Below, one piece after another: positions 13,965 through 21,125 of a DNA stretch of 38,828 nt. This stretch comes from an uncultured Prevotellaceae bacterium. GTDB taxonomy: Bacteria; Bacteroidota; Bacteroidia; Bacteroidales; Bacteroidaceae. The notes beneath the pieces were generated by a model, which was given only the letters and a program-made list of their open reading frames with translations, did not search any database and was not told the origin of the DNA. The number at the start of each line of letters is the position of its first letter. Positions within the stretch are counted from its first letter, which is position 1. The position numbers and the translations under genes were made by a program. The DNA is taken from contig CACXMM010000039.1 in NCBI GenBank assembly GCA_902768785.1, positions 1-38,828 of the forward strand, given 5' to 3'.

Positions 13965-15938
13965 ATGAAAAAGATTTTACTTTTTGTGTTGATGTATGTC
14001 TGCGTGTCTATAGGGGCGTGGGCTAGTGTTACCATTACCGCCGATGGTGATGATGGAGTGATTATTGTATGCGACGACTTTGGAGATCTGACCTCTTGGA
14101 ATCAGCAGAATCCCAAGCTAGAAGCAGATTTAGCCATTCTTGAACGCCTCAACAGTGCGGGGAAATTGACTCTCAGGGGGAAATACAATTCTAACGACTT
14201 GTCCGTGTTCCAAAACCAGTGGAACAAGTCTACCACGGTGGATTTTTGGGATGCAGAGTTCGATACTTTTGAAAAAGCTACTGGTGGCTATACTGATCCT
14301 GAAACAAATCAGTGGGTTGTAACAACAACAACATTTAGTTGCCAGACTTTCAAGTATTGGCTTGATGCGACTACGATTGTAATGTCAGACAAAGAAACGA
14401 ATACATTTGACAGGGAGAGTATGTTCCAGAGTTTCAATAGCAACAAGCCTCCTCTCCAGAATGTGACTTTCGCAGGAGCAATAGATGTTCCTAATGAACT
14501 CTTTAAAAGCTGTTCATTAAAATCTGTGACCTTCTCAAGCAAGGTGACTGGAATCGGACAGAGTGCATTCCAAGATTGCCAGAATCTTGAAAAAGTAGAT
14601 TTTGGTAACAATTGCCATATTACGGTAATTGGAAAGAATGCTTTCACGCGGGCAGGAAAGGATGTGAAAGATGAGAATAACAATGTCGTTCCTTTCCCCA
14701 AAGATAATAAAGGAGAATTGGTAATACCCAATAGCGTAACTGAAATTAAAGAAGAGGCTTTCTTGGAATGTCCGATTAAGACTTTGGTAATCAATAAAGG
14801 GTCACAATTAGAGTCTATTGAGAGTCGTGCCTTCTGGTATGAGGATGGACCTCTGAGTGAAGTGTATGTCAACAAGACCGATGCCGTGATTAATTGCCAT
14901 GAATTAGCTTTTGACTACAAACATACCGATAGTCATACAGACGTTGCGACTGTAAAAACAAGATTGTATTATCCAGCAGAATTTTTTGACCATTATGTAG
15001 GTAACTGGAAGGAGTCAGCAATGGGAGGTGTTATCAATCAGTTTAATGTGCAGACGATGGAAAACATCATTAAACAGGGTGGAACTGGTGTAGATGGCGT
15101 TTATTATCCCGCGACGCACAATGGGTGGCACATGTTTGTCTCTTCAGGCATTGGTTTTACACATAAAACGAGATGGAGAACCTATAGTACGGTAGTAACT
15201 TTTAAAGTTCCCGACACAGACTACGTTAAAACATATTTGGTTTGTGGGTACAATAAAAATGGCCAGGTGGAATTGGTTCAAATGAATGAGGATGAGCCGA
15301 TACCTGCCAATACGGGAGTTTTGTTCCATTATGTGCATCAAGAAAATGCTGACTTCAGTGCTGTGGTTCCTATCGTTCAAACTACTACTGATAAACAGCG
15401 CTATGATGATCAGTTATTCCCCAACAATAAATATGTAAAGAATAATAAAGAATATGCTAATTATCTGAGGAAGCTTAATCGTGAAGCCCCTCTAATTTCT
15501 AATGTTTGTAAAGAGGACGGCGTAACCTATCGCAATTTCTTCTTGTCAGAAGGAGTGCAGTTGGATGCTGCAGAACAATATAAGGGAGATGACTATGTGC
15601 CTGGAACTGTTTCTGGATGGGGATTCTTCCGTGCCGTTTCTAAGCAGTATCCGACAATCAACAACAAGGCGTATTTGCATCTGCCAGGTACCCTTTGCCC
15701 CTCGGATGCCAACTACGGAACCGTTGATGATTCTAACGCCACAAATGCAAAGTCTTTCGGTATGATTATCATAGACGGAGAAATTGAAGAGGAAAGTGGT
15801 ATTGCTACAGCAATTCATCATGCTGCTTCTGAGTTGTCGGATGATGATAATGTGTACTATACTTTACAGGGAATACGAGTGTCTAATCCTGCCAAGGGCG
15901 TTTATATTCATAATGGCAAAAAGATTATCGTGCGATGA
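13965..15938 (+). CDS. BspA-like leucine-rich repeat protein, probable T9SS client
   Basis: A 657-residue secreted protein. The signal peptide is MKKILLFVLMYVCVSIGAWA; the ATG at 13965 is preferred over a GTG two codons upstream. Residues of about 165-300 contain BspA-type (LRR_5) repeats, for example LKSVTFSSKVTGIGQSAFQD, then ELVIPNSVTEIKEEAFLECP, then LESIESRAFW. The middle (300-600) is not recognised. The C-terminus, YYTLQGIRVSNPAKGVYIHN followed by GKKIIVR, is the Prevotella-type tail that resembles T9SS sorting domains, which would fit the secretion genes in this window. BspA-like proteins are usually surface adhesins. Base composition is lower in G+C than the flanking core genes, suggesting an accessory gene. 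Confidence 0.85.
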   Translation: MKKILLFVLMYVCVSIGAWASVTITADGDDGVIIVCDDFGDLTSWNQQNPKLEADLAILERLNSAGKLTLRGKYNSNDLSVFQNQWNKSTTVDFWDAEFDTFEKATGGYTDPETNQWVVTTTTFSCQTFKYWLDATTIVMSDKETNTFDRESMFQSFNSNKPPLQNVTFAGAIDVPNELFKSCSLKSVTFSSKVTGIGQSAFQDCQNLEKVDFGNNCHITVIGKNAFTRAGKDVKDENNNVVPFPKDNKGELVIPNSVTEIKEEAFLECPIKTLVINKGSQLESIESRAFWYEDGPLSEVYVNKTDAVINCHELAFDYKHTDSHTDVATVKTRLYYPAEFFDHYVGNWKESAMGGVINQFNVQTMENIIKQGGTGVDGVYYPATHNGWHMFVSSGIGFTHKTRWRTYSTVVTFKVPDTDYVKTYLVCGYNKNGQVELVQMNEDEPIPANTGVLFHYVHQENADFSAVVPIVQTTTDKQRYDDQLFPNNKYVKNNKEYANYLRKLNREAPLISNVCKEDGVTYRNFFLSEGVQLDAAEQYKGDDYVPGTVSGWGFFRAVSKQYPTINNKAYLHLPGTLCPSDANYGTVDDSNATNAKSFGMIIIDGEIEEESGIATAIHHAASELSDDDNVYYTLQGIRVSNPAKGVYIHNGKKIIVR

Positions 15939-16135
15939 AAAAGGTATATATAAAACCAGAAACGGAGACTATGTTCCTTTTTACAGAGGGACTAATGAAA
16001 AGCAATAGTGAAGAGGAATGGGGGTCATGGATAGGAGGAAAGGAGAATGAAGATGTTTTCTTTGATGATGCTCCTTTCGGCAGCCTCTGGGACGATAACG
16101 AACCAGCAGAAGATCCGTTCGCTATTGGCGACTAA
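15935..16135 (+). CDS. Acidic miniprotein coupled to the BspA-like gene
   Basis: A 66-residue protein whose ATG overlaps the stop of the BspA-like gene (ATGA), so its translation is probably coupled. It begins MKKVYIKPETETMFLFTEGL. The K-x-Y-x-x-P start and E-x-L-x-x-S stretch recur in many unnamed short Bacteroidales proteins. The rest is very acidic and rich in Trp, Gly and Phe (EEEWGSWIGG, VFFDDAPFGSLWDDNE). No classical signal peptide or membrane helix is present. The function is unknown; a leader-like or processed peptide is one possibility, without direct evidence. A terminator follows 75 bases later. Confidence 0.7.
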   Translation: MKKVYIKPETETMFLFTEGLMKSNSEEEWGSWIGGKENEDVFFDDAPFGSLWDDNEPAEDPFAIGD

Positions 16136-16209
16136 TGTGACTTATCTGTGATACAAACACGACAAGTAAAAACTTATATAGAATTCAAAACTTGAGTTAA
16201 TTATGTGAT

Positions 16210-16241
16210 AGAGAGGCGCACCGCGAGGTACGCCTCTCTTT
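16210..16241 (+). terminator. Terminator hairpin, copy 1 of an identical pair
   Basis: GAGAGGCG (16211-16218) pairs with CGCCTCTC (16231-16238) and is followed by T residues. All 29 bases of 16211-16239, loop included, recur exactly at 17542-17570. It ends the transcript of the BspA-like gene and the miniprotein. Confidence 0.85.
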
Positions 16242-16388
16242 GTGGTTATCTATGTGCCACCCCAGATACTTAAACTCCCCTTCCCCTTTCAAACTCCGTT
16301 AACTCCTCAGACTCTGCGTGATTATAATGATTGCCTTGTTCTCGGCAGGACAAATAGGCTGTAAACAATTTCTCATAGAGAAAGATTG

Positions 16389-16573
16389 AAAGTGCCTTCA
16401 CACCTTCACACTCTTGCAAGGTGTTGATTACAAAGTGTTTACGTGTGAAGGCACCTTCACGCACCTTCACATCATCGTGTCGCCAAAAAGTGTGAAGGCT
16501 TGTGAAGGTGCTTTCACGCGGAAAACTCTCATTATCAACCTGTTGAAGTGCCGTGAAGGTGTGAAGGTACTTT
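16389..16573. repeat. 185-bp imperfect palindrome coding the same peptide on both strands
   Basis: The left half matches the reverse complement of the right half at about 70% of positions by eye, with perfect blocks at both tips (CCTTCACACCTTCAC) and at the centre (CTTCACA...TGTGAAG). Open frames run across it on both strands, 16414-16740 (+) and 16270-16596 (-). Each reads a similar peptide: VKACEGAFTRK...IN.L..REGVKVL on plus and VKVREGAFTRK...IN.L..CEGVKAL on minus. It may be an inverted duplication of a gene fragment, or a hairpin element. No family was recognised. Confidence 0.65.
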
Positions 16574-16640
16574 GTGACTTCAATAAGAAAGAACAATATG
16601 ATAATTTGAATAACATGACCCTACTAAGAAATGGACAACA

Positions 16641-16751
16641 GTTGTGCACGATTTGGGCAACAGCCTTGCACACTTTGTGCAAAGGGTCTGCACAACTTGT
16701 GCAAACGTCTTGCACAACTTGTGCACACGTCTTGCACTAATTGTACTGATG
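16641..16751. repeat. Array of 21-23-bp palindromic units, TTGTGCAA type
   Basis: Units at 16665-16687, 16688-16708, 16709-16730 and a diverged one from 16731, with a diverged unit before them from 16641. Each holds a near-palindrome of the form TGCACAACTTGTGCA and a short CGT or GGGT end. Period is 21-23 bp, about two helical turns. It lies 40 bases before a strong promoter. Confidence 0.7.
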
Positions 16752-16790
16752 CTATCCATCCAAGTTTCACATAAAATAATAATGGTTTTA

Positions 16791-16823
16791 TTTGGTTCTG
16801 GACCAATTTATTTGTATCTTTGC
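16791..16823 (+). promoter_or_regulatory. Promoter of the broken Rpn-type gene
   Basis: TTTG (16791-16794), a 20-base spacer and TATCTTTGC (16815-16823) form a canonical promoter. The ATG of the Rpn remnant lies 38 bases further on. The promoter looks intact although the gene is not. Confidence 0.8.
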
Positions 16824-16861
16824 CGCTGACAACTAATTGTTACACTTTTATTTCTCATGCT

Positions 16862-16957
16862 ATGAGTAAATACATCAATCCAAATAATCTTTGGGGTGGA
16901 GGGATGCCCGCTTTGCGGGCAGAAATCCTACAAAATCGAACCAAAATCGAACAATAA
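16862..16957 (+). pseudogene. Start of a broken Rpn-family (PD-(D/E)XK) nuclease gene
   Basis: A 31-codon frame beginning MSKYINP, the typical opening of Rpn/PDDEXK-type recombination-promoting nuclease (transposase-like) proteins, which usually continue with FTDxGFKxxFG. Here the match ends after about seven residues. The frame then runs through the hairpin repeat GCCCGC-TTT-GCGGGC (16906-16920) and its tail, and stops. The C-terminal part of such a gene lies at 17171-17500. The insertion therefore seems to have removed most of the catalytic domain. Confidence 0.55.
16906..16952 (+). repeat. Dispersed hairpin repeat with tail, left copy
   Basis: GCCCGC-TTT-GCGGGC followed by AGAAATCCTACAAAATCGAA. 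An inverted copy of the same tail ends at 17121, so the two bracket the GxxExxY fragment. Confidence 0.7.
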
Positions 16958-16969
16958 TAATCATATACG

Positions 16970-17074
16970 ATGACGCTGATAGAAGAACATAACAAGAAAT
17001 ATGACTTCTTCCGCGTTGTCACAGGAGAGGCGATGAAGGTTCACAGTAAGTTCCATGGTGGCTTGGCTGAATGA
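16970..17074 (+). pseudogene. GxxExxY protein, N-terminal fragment
   Basis: A 34-residue frame, MTLIEEHNKKYDFFRVVTGE followed by AMKVHSKFHGGLAE and a stop. It resembles the N-terminus of GxxExxY proteins (PD-(D/E)XK-like family), and stops inside the name-giving motif: G-L-A-E is present, the following x-x-Y is lost. Intact members have about 120-130 residues. The fragment sits exactly between inverted copies of the dispersed repeat. Confidence 0.6.
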
Positions 17075-17121
17075 TTTTGTTTGATTTTGATTAGATTTTG
17101 TAGGATTTCTCTGCGTAGCAG
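17075..17121 (-). repeat. Dispersed hairpin repeat with tail, right inverted copy
   Basis: Read on the minus strand it is CTGC-TAC-GCAG followed by AGAAATCCTACAAAATCTAA, almost the same tail as the copy at 16906 but in opposite orientation. A further small hairpin, GCC-GTA-GGC, follows at 17142-17150. Confidence 0.7.
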
Positions 17122-17170
17122 ATCGAAATATCTTATTACTAGCCGTAGGCGATCAAGAAAGAAAAAGAAT

Positions 17171-17500
17171 ATGGAGAAGCTGAACAGATATCCTTTCGAG
17201 ATCAAGGACAAGGTCTTCAAGAAGCTGATCGAGACCTGTGATGTCGCCTCATGGACGCGTGAGGAGCGCATCAAGTACGACCGTGCCCTGAAGCGCTACC
17301 GCGATACGATAGCCGTGATGGAGGGGCAGAAAATGGAGGGACGAGCAGAAGGACGAGCAGAAGGAATCAAGGAAGGAAAGGAGCAGGGGCGTAAGGAAGC
17401 ACAACAGGATATCGCCCGGAACTTTAAGCAGTCTGGTATCCCTATTGATGTTATAGCCCAAAACACCGGCTTATCCATCGATGAAATCAATAGCCTGTAG
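17171..17500 (+). pseudogene. C-terminal part of an Rpn-family nuclease/transposase
   Basis: A 109-residue frame (MEKLNRYPFEIKDKVFKKLI ... SIDEINSL) that matches the C-terminal third of Rpn/PDDEXK-type proteins, which are normally around 300 residues. A helical segment is followed by a Gly-Glu-Lys-Arg-rich coiled stretch (EGRAEGRAEGIKEGKEQGRK) and a terminal helix-turn-helix-like end (GIPIDVIAQNTGLSIDEI). The nuclease domain with its Asp/Glu-x-Lys residues is missing. It has an ATG and could still be translated, but the upstream pieces point to a disrupted gene. A terminator follows 41 bases later. Confidence 0.7.
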
Positions 17501-17541
17501 CTTCTATTCAATTATCTCATAGAGGTTACAGATTTATCATC

Positions 17542-17573
17542 GAGAGGCGCACCGCGAGGTACGCCTCTCTTTT
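17542..17573 (+). terminator. Terminator hairpin, copy 2 of an identical pair
   Basis: The same 29 bases as the hairpin at 16211-16239, here followed by four T. It terminates the Rpn remnant. Identity of the loop as well as the stem shows common origin. Confidence 0.85.
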
Positions 17574-17664
17574 CATTGGTTTGCCAAGGATTGACCATTT
17601 TTTAGGCCTTTTTTTTTAAACATATAATCTTATTAATTATTCTGAAAAAATGTGAGAGAACCGG

Positions 17665-17723
17665 TCGCCTTCGGCGAGAAATCTTACAAATTTATTCAGA
17701 ATCTAACAAAATCAAATCAAACA
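17665..17723 (+). repeat. Dispersed hairpin repeat with tail
   Basis: TCGCC-TTC-GGCGA (17665-17677) then AGAAATCTTACAAATTTATT and AATCTAACAAAATCAAATCA. Another small inverted pair (ATCATACAA ... TTGTATGAT, about 17736-17774) follows. These fill the gap between the Rpn remnant and the end of btuC, where a btuD gene might be expected. Confidence 0.65.
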
Positions 17724-17811
17724 TAATTATATCAAATCATACAAAATAGTAACTCTTGAATAACTTGTATGATTTGGAGTTCCCCCAGATCCAACGGTCA
17801 CTCAAAACGTA

Positions 17812-18849
17812 TTATTTGCCCCTCTGCTTCATGATGACATAGATGATGACGGGAGCACCCATGATGGGTGTGACGGCATTCAGGGGGATGATGCCTAAGG
17901 AACCGGGAAGCACACAGATCACATTGCACAGCAGGGCAATGGCGGCACCTGTGAGGATCGTGGCGGGCATCAAGTAGTGGTGATTATCCGTGACCAGCAG
18001 CATACGGGCCACATGGGGAACAGCCAGTCCAATAAAGGCGATGGGACCGCAGAAGGCGGTGGTGACGGCACTGAGGATGCCGGTGATGAGCAGCAGACTG
18101 TTTCGCACCCTTTGGATGTTGATGCCTAAGTTCTCTGCGTATTGCTCACCCAGTAGCAGTGCGTTCAAGGGTTTGGTGAGGGTGAGGGCGGCGAACAGTC
18201 CTAACAGGGTGATGGTGGCGAAGGCCGGCATCTGCTCCATGGATACACCGCCGAAGTTACCCAGTCCCCACACCATATACGACTGCACGCCTTGTTCCGT
18301 GGCGAAGAAATTCAACAGGGAGATGGCAGAGGAGGCGATATAGCCGATCATGATACCGATGATGAGCAGCATGATGTTACTCCTCACCATGGTGGAGAAC
18401 AGCAGGATGAGCGCCATCACCGCCATGGCCCCAACGAAAGCCGCGAACAATACCGCTACGAAACCCGTCAGTGAGAAGCTCCCTGCCGTGATGCTTCCTC
18501 CCAATAGCAGTAACACCAGGGCCACGCCCAACGAAGCACCGCTGTTGATACCGAAGATGCTCGGTCCTGCCAACGGGTTGCGGAATGCCGTCTGCAGCAT
18601 CAGTCCGCATACCGCCAGGGATGCTCCGCAGAGCATGGCGGTGATGGCCTGTGGCAGGCGGTTCTGCATGACGATATAGATCCACGAGGGTTTGAGGGTG
18701 GGATCCCCTTGCAGCTCCGTTTCAGGAAGGAAAAGGATTCTCACGACTTGTCCTGCAGGGATATGCACTGCACCTACTAGGAGGCACAGGGCAAAGAGAG
18801 CGCAGATGAGCAACGTCATCCCAAGGGCAAATCGTGAGAACTTATTCAT
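17812..18849 (-). CDS. btuC: Cobalamin ABC transporter permease BtuC
   Basis: A 345-residue inner-membrane permease of the FecCD/BtuC family with about ten hydrophobic helices. The signature GPIAFIGLAVPHVARML near residue 268 and FRNPLAGPSIFGINSGASLG near residue 95 are typical. Its start overlaps the end of btuF by eight bases, so the two are translationally coupled. Function as a vitamin B12 rather than iron-siderophore permease is inferred from the cobalamin riboswitch and BtuB/BtuG genes upstream. No ATPase gene follows within the window. Confidence 0.92.
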   Translation of the reverse strand: MNKFSRFALGMTLLICALFALCLLVGAVHIPAGQVVRILFLPETELQGDPTLKPSWIYIVMQNRLPQAITAMLCGASLAVCGLMLQTAFRNPLAGPSIFGINSGASLGVALVLLLLGGSITAGSFSLTGFVAVLFAAFVGAMAVMALILLFSTMVRSNIMLLIIGIMIGYIASSAISLLNFFATEQGVQSYMVWGLGNFGGVSMEQMPAFATITLLGLFAALTLTKPLNALLLGEQYAENLGINIQRVRNSLLLITGILSAVTTAFCGPIAFIGLAVPHVARMLLVTDNHHYLMPATILTGAAIALLCNVICVLPGSLGIIPLNAVTPIMGAPVIIYVIMKQRGK

Positions 18850-19966
18850 GTAGCTTGATGAAATAGCGGGGTTCCCCTAACAGCAGGTCAGGGTGGGCGA
18901 TGCAGATGAAGTCACGCAGCAGCAGATGAGGGTGGAACGGTGTCTCCTCGTAGAACTTACTGGTGGCCGTATTGCAGCCATATACCTGATGATTGACGAA
19001 TGCCTTGAACTGTTTGTACCCACCCTTGTCTGTCAACAGTTCACGCATCGTCATGTCATGCGGTGCGTTGTAACGGAACAGCCAGATGTCGGCATCCCCC
19101 GCCTTCTCCAGTACACTCTCGAAGGGAAGGGGCAGACTGCCGCTGTGGTCATCATTATTCCAGGCATAGCCGATATGCGCATCGGCAATCATCCCGCCGA
19201 TGGTGCTCTGTCCTCCCGGCACATACCACACCGAGCCCGTCTGCTTGTCCATCAGCAGTGAAGGACTGCCGTTGGAGGTCTTGGCTTGTTCTTTCAGACT
19301 GAGATAACTCTTTTCCACTTCGGTGAACAGACTGTCGGCCGTTTGTTCACAGCCGAAGAGCATACCGTAGAAACGCATCCATTCGGCACGTCCCAGAGCG
19401 GAGGTCTCCATATAGTCGGCTGTCTCGATGATCGGGATCTTCAGCTCTTCCACCTTTCCATAGCCTCCGCTGTTCTGGAAGGGAGAGAGAAAGAGGGCAT
19501 CGGGCTGCAGGTCGATGATCTTCTCCACCGTAGGAGCCATGCCGCTGCCACAGTCAATGACCTTCCCCTTATCCAGTTGTTCGAGGATATAGGGGATATG
19601 GATATACTGGGGTTCGCATACACCGCCGATCTGCTCTCTGCATCCCATGTCGATGATCAGACTGCAGTGCACGCTGGTGGCCACCACCGCTTTCTTCAAG
19701 GGTGTGCGTACCACGGCACCTTCGGGAAGGTGTGCAGGCATTTCTTGATCTGCCGGCACCAATACATAGGTATGCAAGGTCTTCCCGGAGTTCCATGGAT
19801 CGGCGAGTTTCACGACGGTATAGTCATGGTATCTCACCACGGAGAGGTGGGTGGCATATTTCAGTGCCAGGGTGTCGCAGTCATCGTACGTGGCAATCTT
19901 TTGATTCCCACGACACGATGATAGCAACGCAATGACTAATATAAGGATGTTGAGCGGTTTACTCAT
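18842..19966 (-). CDS. btuF: Cobalamin-binding lipoprotein BtuF
   Basis: A 374-residue substrate-binding protein of the periplasmic-binding helical-backbone type. The signal peptide ends at LLSSC (Cys18), without an acidic export signal, so the lipoprotein should face the periplasm. Recognisable parts are VVATSVHCSLIIDMGCREQIGG (first lobe), MAPTVEKIIDLQPDALFLSP and PIIETADYMETSALGRAEWM (second lobe region). It would deliver the corrinoid to BtuC. Its start overlaps the btuG stop by eight bases. Without the riboswitch context it could be mistaken for an iron-siderophore binding protein. Confidence 0.92.
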   Translation of the reverse strand: MSKPLNILILVIALLSSCRGNQKIATYDDCDTLALKYATHLSVVRYHDYTVVKLADPWNSGKTLHTYVLVPADQEMPAHLPEGAVVRTPLKKAVVATSVHCSLIIDMGCREQIGGVCEPQYIHIPYILEQLDKGKVIDCGSGMAPTVEKIIDLQPDALFLSPFQNSGGYGKVEELKIPIIETADYMETSALGRAEWMRFYGMLFGCEQTADSLFTEVEKSYLSLKEQAKTSNGSPSLLMDKQTGSVWYVPGGQSTIGGMIADAHIGYAWNNDDHSGSLPLPFESVLEKAGDADIWLFRYNAPHDMTMRELLTDKGGYKQFKAFVNHQVYGCNTATSKFYEETPFHPHLLLRDFICIAHPDLLLGEPRYFIKLHE

Positions 19967-21083
19967 ACTTCACACTCGTGTTAAACACGACGGAGATAGG
20001 ACCAACTCCACAATCGTAACGCTTTTTGAATGTTCCGTCGGCACTGTACTGATTCACGTAGCTTGGCAGGTTGTAGGCAGGATAGCCAGTATCCGGATTC
20101 ATTACATAAGAGATGATGAATACATCACCAGTGACAGGATCGGCAGCAATGGCAGCGGGACTCTGGATATCGGCTGGTTTCCATGAGCTTTTCTGTCCGG
20201 TTGTGGTGTCATAAATGAGATATGTGGTCTCACTTCCTCCATAGGGTGCATTCACTGTATAGATACGCTTGCCGTCAGAACCCATTGCGGTTCCGTCAAT
20301 GACACGTGTCACGGTACCGTCCTGAGATACACGTCGTACACCTGCACCAGTCTGATTCCATGATGCATCATATTGACCATAGTCGAGGAAGTAAACATCA
20401 TTGCCAATGGTCAGCATATGCATCGGGTTGGTGATATCTTTTCCTTTAATCTGCTGTGAGCTACCTGTCTTCAGGTCACACTTCGTAATAGAGGGTTTTA
20501 CACCATTGCCATAGTCAGAATCGGCAGTGTAGAGATAGTCACCAACAACAGTAATACCATCGGTGTAGCTTCCTGTGTTATAAGTGTTCTTCAATGCGAA
20601 GTTGACAGTGTCAACGGCAGCCACCAGACTGTTTTCGCCAGTTCCATAAAGTGAGAACAGCAGCTGGTCCTTGTAACCAACCATGGCGCGAGGACTAATG
20701 CCTTTGACATCACCCAGTAACTCTACAGTGTTGATTTGCTTGATTACCTTGAGCGTGTTCTTGTCGCATACCCAGATGGTATTTTCTCCATCAACGGCAA
20801 TATAGAGCTTTTGTCCATACACCAAGGCAAAGTTTGCCGTTTTACCAAGAGACTTTCCGTTTGCCTTCTGGAAGGCATTCAGCGTGGATATTCCATTGGT
20901 ATAGTTAATGTAGGTCAGGTTACCGTCGATGTTATTTCTCGTATTACCGGAACCGACAATAAACATACCTTCACTCACGTCAACAGCTATAGGCTGTCTT
21001 TTGTTGTCATCATCATCGCTACAAGCAGTGAAGAGAAATGCTCCCATCATCAGCACTGCGAAACTCAATAAATACTTTTTCAT
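19959..21083 (-). CDS. btuG: Surface cobalamin-binding lipoprotein BtuG
   Basis: A 374-residue beta-propeller lipoprotein of the YncE/DUF5074 type. The signal peptide ends at LFTAC (Cys21) and is followed by SDDDD, the Bacteroidetes export signal that sends lipoproteins to the cell surface. Blades are visible as repeated patterns such as LYIAVDGENTIWVCDKNTLK, then YLYTADSDYGNGVKP, then VTGDVFIISYVMNPDTGYPA. In Bacteroides, BtuG captures B12 with very high affinity on top of BtuB; position between btuB and btuF and the length agree. The assignment rests on context, length and fold pattern. Confidence 0.85.
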   Translation of the reverse strand: MKKYLLSFAVLMMGAFLFTACSDDDDNKRQPIAVDVSEGMFIVGSGNTRNNIDGNLTYINYTNGISTLNAFQKANGKSLGKTANFALVYGQKLYIAVDGENTIWVCDKNTLKVIKQINTVELLGDVKGISPRAMVGYKDQLLFSLYGTGENSLVAAVDTVNFALKNTYNTGSYTDGITVVGDYLYTADSDYGNGVKPSITKCDLKTGSSQQIKGKDITNPMHMLTIGNDVYFLDYGQYDASWNQTGAGVRRVSQDGTVTRVIDGTAMGSDGKRIYTVNAPYGGSETTYLIYDTTTGQKSSWKPADIQSPAAIAADPVTGDVFIISYVMNPDTGYPAYNLPSYVNQYSADGTFKKRYDCGVGPISVVFNTSVKYE

Positions 21084-21125
21084 TGTTTGTTTGAATTAAA
21101 TGGTTAATAAATGAATCATAATTAT

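Noticed and set aside
16641-16751. Possible CRISPR array
   Set aside because: The units vary along their whole length, are contiguous without unique spacers of constant size, and no cas gene is present. The same applies to 38613-38722.
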